DNA of 64,000 nucleotides, taken from Roseomonas haemaphysalidis. GTDB taxonomy: Bacteria > Pseudomonadota > Alphaproteobacteria > Acetobacterales > Acetobacteraceae. The stretch is from positions 1,595,001-1,659,000 of the forward strand of contig NZ_CP061177.1 of NCBI RefSeq assembly GCF_017355405.1, in the 5' to 3' direction. A program made the translations under genes and the position numbers. Below the pieces are notes generated by a model. It had not been told where the DNA came from, did no database searches, and saw only the letters and a list, made by a program, of their open reading frames with translations. Shown piece by piece: positions 54,552 through 63,782 of this stretch (positions are counted from its first letter, which is position 1; every line of letters begins with the position of its first letter).

Positions 54552-55172
54552 TTGACCCTTTCGCGCCGTTCGCTGCTGACCGTGCCGCTGGTGCTTGCCG
54601 CCGCGCCCGCCCTGGCCCAGGGCGCCTCGCCGACCAACGCCGATGCGCGGCTGGGCGACCGCGGCTACGGCCCGGCCGGCGCCAAGGTCGTGGTGCAGGA
54701 ATACTTTTCCCTGACCTGCCCGCATTGCGCCGCCTTTCACAAGGAAAGCTGGCCGCAGATCAAGGAACGGCTGATGGGCCCGACCGGCAATGCCCGCATG
54801 GTGTGGAAGGAATTCCCGCTGGACCAGCTGGCGCTGGCGGCCTCGCAGGTGGCGCGCAGCCTGCCGGCCGAGCGCTACGAGGGCTTCATCAGCGCGCTGC
54901 TGGCCAGCCAGGACCGCTGGGCCTTCGCGCGCGGCGCCGACAACATCGCCGAGATCGCCAAGATCGCGGCGCTGGCGGGCATGACGCGGGCGCAGGTGGA
55001 TGCCGCCGTGGCCGACCAGGCGCTGGCCAAGGGCATCCTGGAAATGCGCGCCGCCGGCCAAAGCCAGTTCAACGTCAATTCCACGCCCACCTTCGTGTTC
55101 AACAAGAAGGTGCAGCCCGGGGCCGTCAGCGCCGACCGCTTCGCGCAGCTGGCAGCCGAAGCCGGCGCTTGA
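54552..55172 (+). CDS. DsbA-like thiol:disulfide oxidoreductase
   Basis: This 206-residue protein is exported through an SRRSLLTVPLVLAAAPALAQG leader (cleaved near residue 22, partial sequence given) and has a thioredoxin fold with a helical insert. The redox motif is CPHC in FSLTCPHCAAFH (about residue 56), and the cis-Pro is in NVNSTPTFVFN (about 178). It should form or isomerise disulfides in the periplasm. The start codon is a TTG with a perfect AGGAGG five bases upstream. Its stop overlaps the TTG proposed for smc. Confidence 0.92.
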   Translation: MTLSRRSLLTVPLVLAAAPALAQGASPTNADARLGDRGYGPAGAKVVVQEYFSLTCPHCAAFHKESWPQIKERLMGPTGNARMVWKEFPLDQLALAASQVARSLPAERYEGFISALLASQDRWAFARGADNIAEIAKIAALAGMTRAQVDAAVADQALAKGILEMRAAGQSQFNVNSTPTFVFNKKVQPGAVSADRFAQLAAEAGA

Positions 55173-58100
55173 GCGAGGCTGAGGGGGGCGCACCCGCCGC
55201 CCCGCAGGAGGATGCCGCCCCGGCGCGGGACGCGGCCACCGAGGCGGCGGCCCGCGCCGCCGCCTTGCGCGCCACGCTGGTGCGGCTGCGCATCGCCGGC
55301 TTCAAGAGCTTCGCCGAGCCCACGGTGGTGGAGGTGCTGCCCGGGCTGACCGGCGTGGTCGGCCCCAACGGCTGCGGCAAGTCCAACGTGGTGGAGGCGC
55401 TGCGCTGGGCGATGGGCGAAACCAACGCTCGCGCCATGCGCGGCGGCGAGATGGACGACGTCATCTTCGCCGGCACCTCCACCCGCCCCGGCCGCAACCA
55501 GGCGGAGGTGACGCTGCAGCTGGAGGATGCCTCCGGCCTCGCCCCGCCGCCCAACCAGCAGGCGCCGGAACTGGAGATCACCCGCCGCATCGTGCGCGGC
55601 GAGGGCACCGGCTTTCGCATCAACGGCCGCGAGATCCGCGGGCGGGACGTGCAGACGCTGTTCGCCGACATCGGTTCCGGCGCGCGCTCCTCGGCCATGG
55701 TCAGCCAGGGACGCGTGGCGTCGCTGATCGCGGCCAAGCCCGAGGAACGGCGGCAGGTGCTGGAGGAAGCGGCCGGCATCGCCGGCCTGCGTGCCCGCAA
55801 GCACGAGGCCGAGCTGAAGCTGCGCCAGGCCGAGCAGAACCTGACCCGCGCCGAGGACCTCAAGGGTCAGCTGGAGGTGCAGCGCCAGTCGCTGACCCGC
55901 CAGGCACGGCAGGCCGCACGCTACCGCAACCTGTCTGGCCTGACCCGCGCTGCGGAAGCCGAGTTCTTTGCCCTGCTGGTGGCGCGTGCCGAGGCCGCCC
56001 TGGTCGCCGCGCGGCAGGACTTCGCGCAGGCCCAGGCCGCCACGCGCGCCGCCGAGCAGGCAGCCACCGAGGGTGCCACCCGCGCCTTCACCGCCGAGCG
56101 CGCGGTGCCCGCGCCGCGCGAAGCCGAGGCCACCGCCCGCACGGCGCTGGAACGCCACCGCATCGCCGCCGAAAGCACGCAGGACGAGGAGCGCCGCGCC
56201 CGCGCCGCCCTGGCCGAGGCCGAGGCGCGGCTGGCCCAGTTGCGGGGCGACCTGGAGCATGCCGCCCGCCAGGAGCGCGACGCCGCCGAGGCGGAAGGGC
56301 GCCTGGGGGCCGAGGCCGCGACGCTGGAAGCCGTGCGCGCCGCGCTTCCCGACCGCCTGGACGCCGCCCGCGCCGAGGCTGCCGGGGCCGGCGATGCCGC
56401 CGCCGAAGCCGAGCGCGCGGCCGACCGCGCCGCCGAGGAAGCCGCCGCCGCCGGCGCCGAGGCCACCCGCATCGGCGCCGAGCGCGCCGCCGCCGAGTCG
56501 CGCGCCGCCCGCCTGCGCCAGCAGCACGCCGCGCTGGCCGCCGAGCACGCCGGGGCCGAGGCGCAGCGCCTGCCGCCCGGGGCGATCCCCGCCGCGCGGG
56601 CCGCGCGCGAAGCGGCCGAGGCCCGGCTGACCGCCACCCGCGCCGCGTTGGAGGAGGCAGAGGCTGCCCGTGCCGCCGCGCAGGAAGCCCATGCCACGGC
56701 CCGCCGGGCCGCGCAGGAAGCCGAGGCCGCCCGCGCGCGCGCCACGCAGGACCGCGAGCAGTCGGCCAGCCGTGCCGGGGCCATCCAGGCCCAGCTCGCC
56801 CGGCTGAGCGCCGAGCGTGATGCCGCCAGCGCGGAGCGCCCCGCCGCCGGGCAGCTGGAAGCCGCCATCGCCGCCGTGGCCGGTGCCGAGGCCGCGCTGG
56901 CCGCCGCCCGCGCCGTCCTGGCCGAAGCCGAGGCCGCGCGGACCGCCGCCGCCGCCGCGCATTCCACGCTGCGGGCCGCCGCCGGTGCCCGTGAAGCCGA
57001 GCGTGCCCGTGCCGCGGCCGAGCGCCAGGGGTTGCTGGACCTCCTGAGCGCCCGCGAGCCCTCGGCCGCCGCGCCGATCCTGGATGCCGTGTCCGTGCCG
57101 CCCGGCCTGGAAGCCGCGCTGGGTGCCGCGCTGGGCGAGGCGCTGGACAGCCCCGCCGACCTTGCCGCCCCCCGCCACTGGCGCCAGCTGCCGCCCTTGC
57201 CCGCCCCTGCGCCCCCCGCCGGCTGCACGCCGCTCGCCACGTTGGTCGGGGCGCCGCCGGAGCTGGCGCGGGCCTTGGCGCAGATTTTTCTGATCGAGGG
57301 TGACGGCGCCGCCCTGCAACCGTCCCTGGCCCCCGGGCAGGCGCTGGTGGCGCGCGACGGTGCGTTGTGGCGCTGGGACGGCCATGGCGCCGGCGCCGAT
57401 GCGCCCAGCCCCGGCGCCGTGCGCCTGACCCAGCGCAACCGGCTGCGGGCTGCCGAGCAGGCGCTGGACGCCGCCCGCGACATCGCAACACAGGCCGAGG
57501 CCGCCGCGCGGCAGGCCCAGGACGCGGAGCGGCAGGCCGCCGCCGCCGAGGCCGCCGCCCGCGACAACCGTGCCCAGGCGGAACAAGCGCTGAGCCGGGC
57601 GCGGGACCAGGCGCAGCGGCTGACCGCGCGCGCTGCCCAGGCAGACAGCCGGGTCGCCGCCCTGGGCCCGCAGCTGGACCGCCTGGCCGCCGACCTGGCC
57701 GGCGCGGAGGCAGCGCGCGAGGCCGCCACCGCCACCCTGGCGCGGTTGGCCGACCCCGCTTCCAGCCGTGCCGCGCGGGATGCCGCGGCACGGGGTGAAT
57801 CCGAGTCGCAGGCCGCCGAAGCCGCCGCCCGCGCCGCCCGCCGCGCTGCCGAGCAGGCCCTGGAAGCCGCGCGAGCCGAGGAAGCGCGGTTGAACAACCG
57901 TGCCACGCAAACGGAAAGCCGGCTGGCCGCCCTGGCACCGCAGCTGGCCCGCCTGACCGAGGAAGCCGCCGAGGCCGAGCGCCTGCTGGCGCAGGCCCGC
58001 GAGGCCGAGGCGGCGCAGCCGGACGTGGCGGGCCTGCGTGCCGGCGTGGAGCAGGCCCGCGCCACGCTGGGCGCGCTGCGCCTGCGCGCCGCCGCCGCGC

Positions 58101-59257
58101 GCGACGCCGGCGCCGCGCTGGCGGCCGAGGCGGAGCGCATTGTCGGGCGGCTGCAGGGCATCGGCACGGAGCGGGCCTCCTGGCAGGAGCGTGCCGCCGC
58201 GGCCACGGCCCAGCGCGAGAACCTATCCGCCCGCGTGGCGGAAACCGAGGCGGCGCGCGACGCCGCCCTGGCCGCGCCGGAGGAAGCCGCCGCCTGCCGC
58301 GCCGCCGCCGGCCGCTTGCTGGCCGAGGCCGAAGGCACCCACGCCGCGCTGGCCCAGGCGTTGCGCGACGCGGAAGCCGAGGATCGTGCCGCTTCCGAAA
58401 ACCGCCGTGCCGCCGATGCCGCCTTCGCCGCCGCCCGCGAGCGGCAGCTGCGCGCCGAGTCGCAGAACACCCAGGCCGAGGCCGCAGCCGCCGCGCTGGC
58501 CGACCGCATGGCCGAGCGCCTGGGCGAGGCCACCGAGCTGCCGCCCGCGCCGGACGATCTGTCCGACGCCGCCGAGGAACGGGCCCGCCGCAAGGCCGAG
58601 CGCCTGGCGCGGGAGCGCGAGGAGATGGGCCCGGTCAACCTGCGCGCCGAGCAGGAGGTGGTGGAGATCGAGGACCGCATCGGCGGCATCGACCGCGAGC
58701 GCGAGGAGATCGCCAGCGCCATCGCCAAGCTGCGCGGTTCCGTCGGCCATCTGAACCGCGAAGGGCGGGAACGGCTGCGCGCGGTGTTCGACAAGGTGGA
58801 CGGCGAGTTCCGCGCGCTGTTCACCAAGCTGTTTGGCGGCGGCCGCGCGCATCTGGCGCTGGTCGGCAGCGACGACCCGCTGGAAGCGGGGCTGGAGATC
58901 TATGCCGAGCCCCCGGGCAAGAAGCTGTCCGCCCTGTCGCTGCTGTCGGGCGGCGAGCAGGCGCTGACGGCGCTGTCGCTGATCTTCGCGGTGTTCCGCT
59001 GCCAGCCCGCGCCGGTTTGCGTGCTGGACGAGGTGGACGCGCCGCTGGACGACGCCAATGTGGAACGCCTGTGCGGGCTGCTGGAGATCATGGCGGCCGA
59101 TTCGGGCACCCGCTTCCTGGTGGTCACCCACCACCCGCTGACCATGGCGCGGATGCACCGGCTGTATGGGGTGACCATGCAGGAACGCGGCGTCAGCCGG
59201 CTTCTTTCGGTGGACCTCGGCGCCGCCGTGGAGATGGTGGAGGGCACGGCGCCTTAA
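55169..59257 (+). CDS. smc: Chromosome segregation ATPase SMC, unusually Ala-rich
   Basis: This protein of about 1362 residues condenses and segregates the chromosome. The N-terminal block RLRIAGFKSFAEP (about 37) and Walker A GPNGCGKSN (about 67) are typical. Two very Ala/Glu/Arg-rich coiled coils flank the hinge (about 625-755). The C-terminal signature LSLLSGGEQALTALSL and Walker B CVLDEVDAPLDDANVE complete the ATPase. It is about 150-200 residues longer than most bacterial SMCs, mainly from coiled coil. The TTG at 55169 overlaps the dsbA-like stop (TTGA); a later GTG at 55278 just before the conserved start is possible. Confidence 0.94.
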   Translation: MSEAEGGAPAAPQEDAAPARDAATEAAARAAALRATLVRLRIAGFKSFAEPTVVEVLPGLTGVVGPNGCGKSNVVEALRWAMGETNARAMRGGEMDDVIFAGTSTRPGRNQAEVTLQLEDASGLAPPPNQQAPELEITRRIVRGEGTGFRINGREIRGRDVQTLFADIGSGARSSAMVSQGRVASLIAAKPEERRQVLEEAAGIAGLRARKHEAELKLRQAEQNLTRAEDLKGQLEVQRQSLTRQARQAARYRNLSGLTRAAEAEFFALLVARAEAALVAARQDFAQAQAATRAAEQAATEGATRAFTAERAVPAPREAEATARTALERHRIAAESTQDEERRARAALAEAEARLAQLRGDLEHAARQERDAAEAEGRLGAEAATLEAVRAALPDRLDAARAEAAGAGDAAAEAERAADRAAEEAAAAGAEATRIGAERAAAESRAARLRQQHAALAAEHAGAEAQRLPPGAIPAARAAREAAEARLTATRAALEEAEAARAAAQEAHATARRAAQEAEAARARATQDREQSASRAGAIQAQLARLSAERDAASAERPAAGQLEAAIAAVAGAEAALAAARAVLAEAEAARTAAAAAHSTLRAAAGAREAERARAAAERQGLLDLLSAREPSAAAPILDAVSVPPGLEAALGAALGEALDSPADLAAPRHWRQLPPLPAPAPPAGCTPLATLVGAPPELARALAQIFLIEGDGAALQPSLAPGQALVARDGALWRWDGHGAGADAPSPGAVRLTQRNRLRAAEQALDAARDIATQAEAAARQAQDAERQAAAAEAAARDNRAQAEQALSRARDQAQRLTARAAQADSRVAALGPQLDRLAADLAGAEAAREAATATLARLADPASSRAARDAAARGESESQAAEAAARAARRAAEQALEAARAEEARLNNRATQTESRLAALAPQLARLTEEAAEAERLLAQAREAEAAQPDVAGLRAGVEQARATLGALRLRAAAARDAGAALAAEAERIVGRLQGIGTERASWQERAAAATAQRENLSARVAETEAARDAALAAPEEAAACRAAAGRLLAEAEGTHAALAQALRDAEAEDRAASENRRAADAAFAAARERQLRAESQNTQAEAAAAALADRMAERLGEATELPPAPDDLSDAAEERARRKAERLAREREEMGPVNLRAEQEVVEIEDRIGGIDREREEIASAIAKLRGSVGHLNREGRERLRAVFDKVDGEFRALFTKLFGGGRAHLALVGSDDPLEAGLEIYAEPPGKKLSALSLLSGGEQALTALSLIFAVFRCQPAPVCVLDEVDAPLDDANVERLCGLLEIMAADSGTRFLVVTHHPLTMARMHRLYGVTMQERGVSRLLSVDLGAAVEMVEGTAP

Positions 59258-59304
59258 GCCGTCGTTCACCCGGGGCGGCCAGGATCGGCCTGTCAGCACC
59301 CGGG

Positions 59305-59799
59305 ATGCCGTTCATGCGCCGCCGTTCGCTTGCCGCCCTCGCGGGCCTGCTTTCTGTCGCGTCATTGCACCCGGCGCGGGCGCAGGCCGCGCCGGTGGTG
59401 CTCACCGTGTCCGGCGGCGCCGCGCCCGCGCCGCGTGACTTCACGCTGGCCGAGTTCGAGGCGCTGGGTCTGCGGGAGATGTCCACCGCCACGCCCTGGA
59501 CGCAGGGGCTGCAGAATTTTTCGGGCGTGCCGCTGGAGCAGCTGCTGCGGGCCATGGGCGGCGAGGGTGTGGCGCGCATCCGGGCCGAGGCGCTGAACCG
59601 CTATGCGGTGGAAGTGCCGGCCAGCGACGGCACGCGCCTGGGGGCGTTTCTGGCCACCCGGGTGGACGGCCAGCCGATGCGGGTGCGCGACCGCGGCCCG
59701 GTCTGGCTGATCTATCCCTGGACTGCCCGGCCCGAGCTGGACCGCCCCGAGCTGCATGAGCGGGCGATCTGGCAGCTGCGGCGCATCGAGCTGCTTTAG
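59305..59799 (+). CDS. Secreted molybdopterin-fold (sulfite oxidase-like) protein lacking cysteine
   Basis: This 164-residue protein has a leader (MRRRSLAALAGLLSVASLHPARAQA, given by position about residues 4-28) and a shortened oxidoreductase molybdopterin-binding fold. Family-like blocks are FTLAEFEAL (about 49), FSGVPLEQLLRAMG (about 71) and RDRGPVWLIYPW (about 131). There is no cysteine in the whole chain, so the Mo-ligating Cys of true sulfite oxidases is absent. It is probably a ligand-binding rather than catalytic protein. It lies five bases before a membrane GGDEF/EAL gene. ATG codons at 59305 and 59314 are both possible starts. Confidence 0.72.
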   Translation: MPFMRRRSLAALAGLLSVASLHPARAQAAPVVLTVSGGAAPAPRDFTLAEFEALGLREMSTATPWTQGLQNFSGVPLEQLLRAMGGEGVARIRAEALNRYAVEVPASDGTRLGAFLATRVDGQPMRVRDRGPVWLIYPWTARPELDRPELHERAIWQLRRIELL

Positions 59800-59804
59800 T
59801 CGCC

Positions 59805-62213
59805 ATGGCAGGCCCCCCGCCGCCGGAACCGCGCGGCCCGATTCCCGGCGGTGGCTGGTGGAACGGCATGCGTCGGCATGGCTTCCAGATCAGCTTGGCC
59901 GTCGCCGCGCTGCTGTTCGTGGTGTCGCTCGGCGTGTCGCTGGTGCGGGTGTCGGAACAATATGCCGCGGAGGTGCGCATCCGCCGCAACGGCATCTGGA
60001 TCACCACCCAGGCGCAGGTGGAGCTGGTGCGCATGTCCGCCATGGTGCAGCGCTTTTCGCTGCGGGTGCCGGGGGTGACGGCGGACGACCTGTCCCTGCA
60101 GTTCGAGATCCTGTTGAGCCGCATGCACCTGTTGTCGAGCGGCGAGGGGCCGGTGGAGTTCGGCGAGCTGCAGCGGCTGCGCAGGCGCGCTTCCGAGATC
60201 GAGGCCATGGTGGCGCCGCTGGAGCCGCTGGTGGACCAGCTGGCGGCAGGGGATCTGGCGGTCGCGGCCAGGCTGGTGGCCGCCCTGGATGCGCTGGAGC
60301 AGCTGGTGATGCGCGCCAATCTGCAGCTGCACCTGGAGCGGCAGGCGGATGCCGACCATGCGCAGGGCGGGCTGCGCAGCCTGCACTGGACCTTGCTGGC
60401 CTGCATGGCCGGGCTGATCGCCTCGGCCGGGCTGCTGATCCTGTTGCTCTTGTCGCGCTCACGGCAGGCGCGGCGGTCGCAGCGGCTGGCGGAGGCCGCG
60501 GCGCTGCGGCAAAGCGAGGCGGAGCGCACCCTGCGGGTGCTGATCGACAGCCTGCCCGCCATGGTCAGCGCCTATGACCGCCAGGGGCGCTATCTGTTCT
60601 TCAACGAAGCGCATGCGCGCTTCCACGGCCTGGGCGCGGAAGCCGAGGTGATCGGCCGCACGCCGTTCGAGCTGGGGCTGTCGCCGGATGCCGGGCTGCG
60701 CCGGGCGCTGCGCGGCAGCGCCGCGGAGCCCTTCACGGAATATGCCGCCCAGGATCCGGACGGCACGCCCCGCACGCTGCTGGCCACCGCGGCGCCGGTG
60801 GATGACGGCCACGGTGCCGCCGGGCGCGTGGTGCATGCCGCCTTCGACATCACCGGCCGTAAGGCGGCGGAAAACCAGGTGCGCCACATGGCGGAGCACG
60901 ACAGCCTGACGGACCTGCCCAACCGCGTGCTGTTCGCGGCCCGGCTGGCACAGGCGCTGGCGGCGGCGCGGCAACTCGGCGGCCGCTGCGGCTTCGCGTT
61001 GCACCTGATCGACCTGGACCGCTTCAAGGCGATCAACGACAGCCTGGGCCACCATGGCGGCGACCGGCTGCTGCTGGCGGCGTCCGAGCGGATGCGCGCC
61101 TGCCTCCGGCGGGGCGACACGCTGGCCCGATTGGGCGGCGACGAATTCGCCGTGATCCAGCTGGGCATCACCGACGAGGCGCAGGTGACGCGGCTCGCGG
61201 CGCGGTTGGTGGCGGTGCTCGGGCGGCCCTTCGTGATCGACGGCTGCACGCTGCATTCGGGCGGCAGCATTGGCAGCGTGCTGGGCCCGCAGCAGGGGCA
61301 AAGCCCGGACGCGCTGCAGCAGCGGGCGGACATCGCCCTGTATCGCGCCAAGGCGGAGGGGCGGGGGCGCGCCGTGATGTTCTCGCCGGAGATGGAGGCG
61401 ACGCTGGTGGAGCGCCGGGCGCTGGAAGCGGACCTGCGCGCCGCCCTGGCGGCGGAAGCCCTGACCCTGGTGTACCAGCCCAAATTCATGGTGGGCGAGG
61501 CGCGCTGGCCGAATGCCCGGCCCAGCGGCTGCGAGGCGCTTTTGCGCTGGCACCACCCCGGGCGCGGCATGGTGCCGCCCGGCCTGTTCGTGCCGGTGGC
61601 CGAGGAAGCCGGGCTGGCCGCCGAGTTGTCGCGCTTCGTGCTGCGGCAGGCCTGCGGGCAGATCGGGGCCTGGCTGCGGCAGGGGCTGGAGATGCCGGTG
61701 GCGGTCAACCTGTCGGCCCTGCACTTCGCGTCGGACCAGGCCGTGGCGCTGGTGGAGGAAGCGTTGCGGCACAGCGGCGTGCCGCCGCGGCTGCTGGAGG
61801 TCGAGGTGACGGAAGGGGTGTTCATCCGTAATGCCGCGGCCGCACGCGCCACGCTGACGGCGCTGCGCGCCCGCGGCGTGCGGGTGGCGCTGGACGACTT
61901 CGGCACCGGCTATTCCTCGCTCAGCTATCTGCAGCACCTGCCCTTTGACGTGGTCAAGGTGGACCGCGCCTTTGTGCGTGAGCTGCACCAGGATGCCGGC
62001 AGCGGCGCGCGCATCGTGGATGCCATTGTCCGCCTGGTGCATGGCCTGGGGGCGGAAGTGGTGGCCGAGGGAGTGGAGGAGCCGGCGCAGCTGGAGCTGC
62101 TGGCCCAGCTTGGCTGCGACGCGGTTCAGGGCTATCTGCTGGGCAGGCCAATGCCGCCGGACCAGCTGGAAGCGCTTTGCGCCCTGGCCCGGCCCCCTTC
62201 GGCGGCGGCATGA
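59805..62213 (+). CDS. Membrane PAS-GGDEF-EAL cyclic-di-GMP enzyme
   Basis: This 802-residue protein has two transmembrane helices (about residues 27-47 and 198-220) around a periplasmic sensor of about 150 residues, then a PAS domain (about 240-355), GGDEF (about 365-525) and EAL (about 540-795). The GGDEF motif LGGDEF is intact, with RRGD upstream as a possible inhibitory I-site. The EAL domain keeps CEALLRW, VEVTEGVF, LDDFGTGYSSL, VKVDR and VAEGVE, so both synthesis and breakdown of c-di-GMP are possible. The gene starts five bases after the secreted molybdopterin-fold gene. Confidence 0.93.
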   Translation: MAGPPPPEPRGPIPGGGWWNGMRRHGFQISLAVAALLFVVSLGVSLVRVSEQYAAEVRIRRNGIWITTQAQVELVRMSAMVQRFSLRVPGVTADDLSLQFEILLSRMHLLSSGEGPVEFGELQRLRRRASEIEAMVAPLEPLVDQLAAGDLAVAARLVAALDALEQLVMRANLQLHLERQADADHAQGGLRSLHWTLLACMAGLIASAGLLILLLLSRSRQARRSQRLAEAAALRQSEAERTLRVLIDSLPAMVSAYDRQGRYLFFNEAHARFHGLGAEAEVIGRTPFELGLSPDAGLRRALRGSAAEPFTEYAAQDPDGTPRTLLATAAPVDDGHGAAGRVVHAAFDITGRKAAENQVRHMAEHDSLTDLPNRVLFAARLAQALAAARQLGGRCGFALHLIDLDRFKAINDSLGHHGGDRLLLAASERMRACLRRGDTLARLGGDEFAVIQLGITDEAQVTRLAARLVAVLGRPFVIDGCTLHSGGSIGSVLGPQQGQSPDALQQRADIALYRAKAEGRGRAVMFSPEMEATLVERRALEADLRAALAAEALTLVYQPKFMVGEARWPNARPSGCEALLRWHHPGRGMVPPGLFVPVAEEAGLAAELSRFVLRQACGQIGAWLRQGLEMPVAVNLSALHFASDQAVALVEEALRHSGVPPRLLEVEVTEGVFIRNAAAARATLTALRARGVRVALDDFGTGYSSLSYLQHLPFDVVKVDRAFVRELHQDAGSGARIVDAIVRLVHGLGAEVVAEGVEEPAQLELLAQLGCDAVQGYLLGRPMPPDQLEALCALARPPSAAA

Positions 62214-62247
62214 CGGGGTTTCACGCGGGCGGCAGGGTCACGCGCAC

Positions 62248-62276
62248 TTGACATGAATTTAACCCGCCCTTAGAGC
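62248..62276 (+). promoter_or_regulatory. Candidate sigma-70-type promoter of the atp operon
   Basis: TTGACA is followed by a 17-base spacer and TAGAGC, about 40 bases upstream of atpI. The -35 hexamer is perfect and the spacing ideal; the -10 is weak. Confidence 0.5.
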
Positions 62277-62314
62277 CGCCCTGCCTGCCCGCGGGGGCTA
62301 CCGCAGGAGCAAGG

Positions 62315-62611
62315 GTGAGCGAGCAGAACGACTTTGAACGGCGGTTGCGCCAGGCCCGCGAAAAGCAGGGGCTGGACAAGAAGCCGGATACGGCAGGCGG
62401 TGGCGGGCTTCCGTCCAGCGGCTGGCGGATCGGTCTGCGGGCGGGGACGGAGGTCGTCTCGGCCCTAATCGCGGGCGCCGGTCTGGGCTGGTTGCTCGAC
62501 CGGTGGCTCGGCAGCTTTCCCTGGCTCTTCCTGGTGTTCTTCGTGGTGGGCGGCGCCGCCGGGGTGATGAACGTCTATAGGCTGTTCAACCCCCGCAACG
62601 GCGCCCGTTAG
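62315..62611 (+). CDS. atpI: ATP synthase assembly protein AtpI
   Basis: This 98-residue inner-membrane protein helps assemble the c-ring of F-type ATP synthase. The polar N-terminus is followed by two helices (about 44-64 and 68-88) with GAGLGWLLDRWLGSFPWLF and GGAAGVMNVYRLF, typical of alphaproteobacterial AtpI. It starts with GTG and precedes atpB by 34 bases, in the usual atpI-atpB-atpE-atpF order. Confidence 0.92.
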   Translation: MSEQNDFERRLRQAREKQGLDKKPDTAGGGGLPSSGWRIGLRAGTEVVSALIAGAGLGWLLDRWLGSFPWLFLVFFVVGGAAGVMNVYRLFNPRNGAR

Positions 62612-62645
62612 CCGTCCTGAGACCGAGACAGTTTGGAGAGCCGCC

Positions 62646-63401
62646 GTGGCCGCCGAAGGCAAGACGATCGACGCGCTGAGCCAGTTCGAGCTCCACCACG
62701 CCCTCGGCCCCATCGGGGCGGCGGTGAATTTCACCCAGTCCAACGCGCACATGTTGCTGGCCGCCGCCGCGATCGTCGGCCTGATGGCCTGGGGCATCGC
62801 GCCGCGCGCCGTGGTGCCGGGCCGGCTGCAGTCCATGGCCGAGATGTTCTACGAGTTCCTCGAGAACCTCGTGACCGGACAGGTGGGCCATGAGGGGAAG
62901 CGCTACTTCCCCTTCGTCTTCACGCTGTTCATGTTCGTGCTGTTCGGCAACGTGATCGGCCTGCTGCCCTACGCCTTCACCTATACCAGCCACATCGCCG
63001 TCACCTTCGCGCTGGCAGCTCTGGTGTTCGTGGTCACCACCGTCGTGGCCCTGGCGTTGCACGGCAAAAAGTTCTTCGGCTACTTCTTCCCGGAAGGCGC
63101 GCCGCTGTGGCTGGCGCCGATCATCGTGCCGGTCGAGGTGGTGTCCTACCTCTCGCGCCCGATCAGCCTTTCCGTGCGTCTGTTCGCCAACATGGTCGCC
63201 GGCCACGTGCTGCTGAAGGTCTTCGCCACCTTCGTGGTGCTGCTGGGCGGCCTGGGCGCCATCGGCCCCGTGGTGGCCGTGCTGCCGCTGGGCGTGAACG
63301 TTCTTCTGATCGGGTTCGAGCTGCTCGTGGCCTTTCTGCAGGCCTACGTCTTCGCCATCCTGACCAGCATCTACCTGCACGACGCGGTCCACCTGCACTG
63401 A
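62646..63401 (+). CDS. atpB: F0F1 ATP synthase subunit a
   Basis: This 251-residue membrane protein forms the proton half-channels. The essential Arg is in [20 protein letters not shown] (Arg near residue 178), and the C-terminal [17 protein letters not shown] helix (about 222) carries the conserved Glu/Gln. N-terminal QFELHH is typical of the family. The GTG at 62646 follows GGAGAG. It is followed by atpE. Confidence 0.97.
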   Translation: MAAEGKTIDALSQFELHHALGPIGAAVNFTQSNAHMLLAAAAIVGLMAWGIAPRAVVPGRLQSMAEMFYEFLENLVTGQVGHEGKRYFPFVFTLFMFVLFGNVIGLLPYAFTYTSHIAVTFALAALVFVVTTVVALALHGKKFFGYFFPEGAPLWLAPIIVPVEVVSYLSRPISLSVRLFANMVAGHVLLKVFATFVVLLGGLGAIGPVVAVLPLGVNVLLIGFELLVAFLQAYVFAILTSIYLHDAVHLH

Positions 63402-63492
63402 GCGGGGTCAGTCCCCACAAGGGGGCCACGCCTTTACGGGCCCGCGCGCCGCGGACACCGACCATTCCGGTCTTTTGATAGGGATATCTCTG

Positions 63493-63720
63493 ATGGAAAT
63501 CGTTCTTGCCGCCAAGGCGATCGGCGCCGGCATCGCCGTGCTGGCCCTGTTCGGCGTCGGCCTCGCGCTCGGCAACATCTTCTCGACGCTGATCGCCTCG
63601 GTCGCCCGCAACCCGGCTTCGCGCGACGTCGTGTTCCCCATCGGCATCCTGGGCTTCGCCCTGACGGAAGCGGTCGCGCTGTTCGCCCTGCTGATCGCCT
63701 TCCTGATCCTGTTCACCTGA
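63493..63720 (+). CDS. atpE: F0F1 ATP synthase subunit c
   Basis: This 75-residue hairpin protein forms the rotor ring. The two helices flank the polar loop [11 protein letters not shown], and the proton-binding Glu is in [11 protein letters not shown] (about residue 57). The GxGxGxG-like helix 1 is [23 protein letters not shown] lies upstream of the ATG. The 91-base gap after atpB contains a short GGGG/CCCC hairpin that might tune its expression. Confidence 0.97.
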   Translation: MEIVLAAKAIGAGIAVLALFGVGLALGNIFSTLIASVARNPASRDVVFPIGILGFALTEAVALFALLIAFLILFT

Positions 63721-63782
63721 TCAGACCGGGCGCGCGGCGGCAACGCCGCGCGCCCATTCAGGTACGAGATTCCACGAGGACG

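Noticed and set aside
55921..58827. A very long open frame on the strand opposite smc
   Set aside because: It is Ser/Ala/Arg-rich low-complexity translation with no known domain, and arises from the skewed codon use of the smc coiled coil.
63402..63492. Possible terminator between atpB and atpE
   Set aside because: The GGGG/CCCC hairpin is only four base pairs and has no T-run; the atp genes are expected to be one operon.
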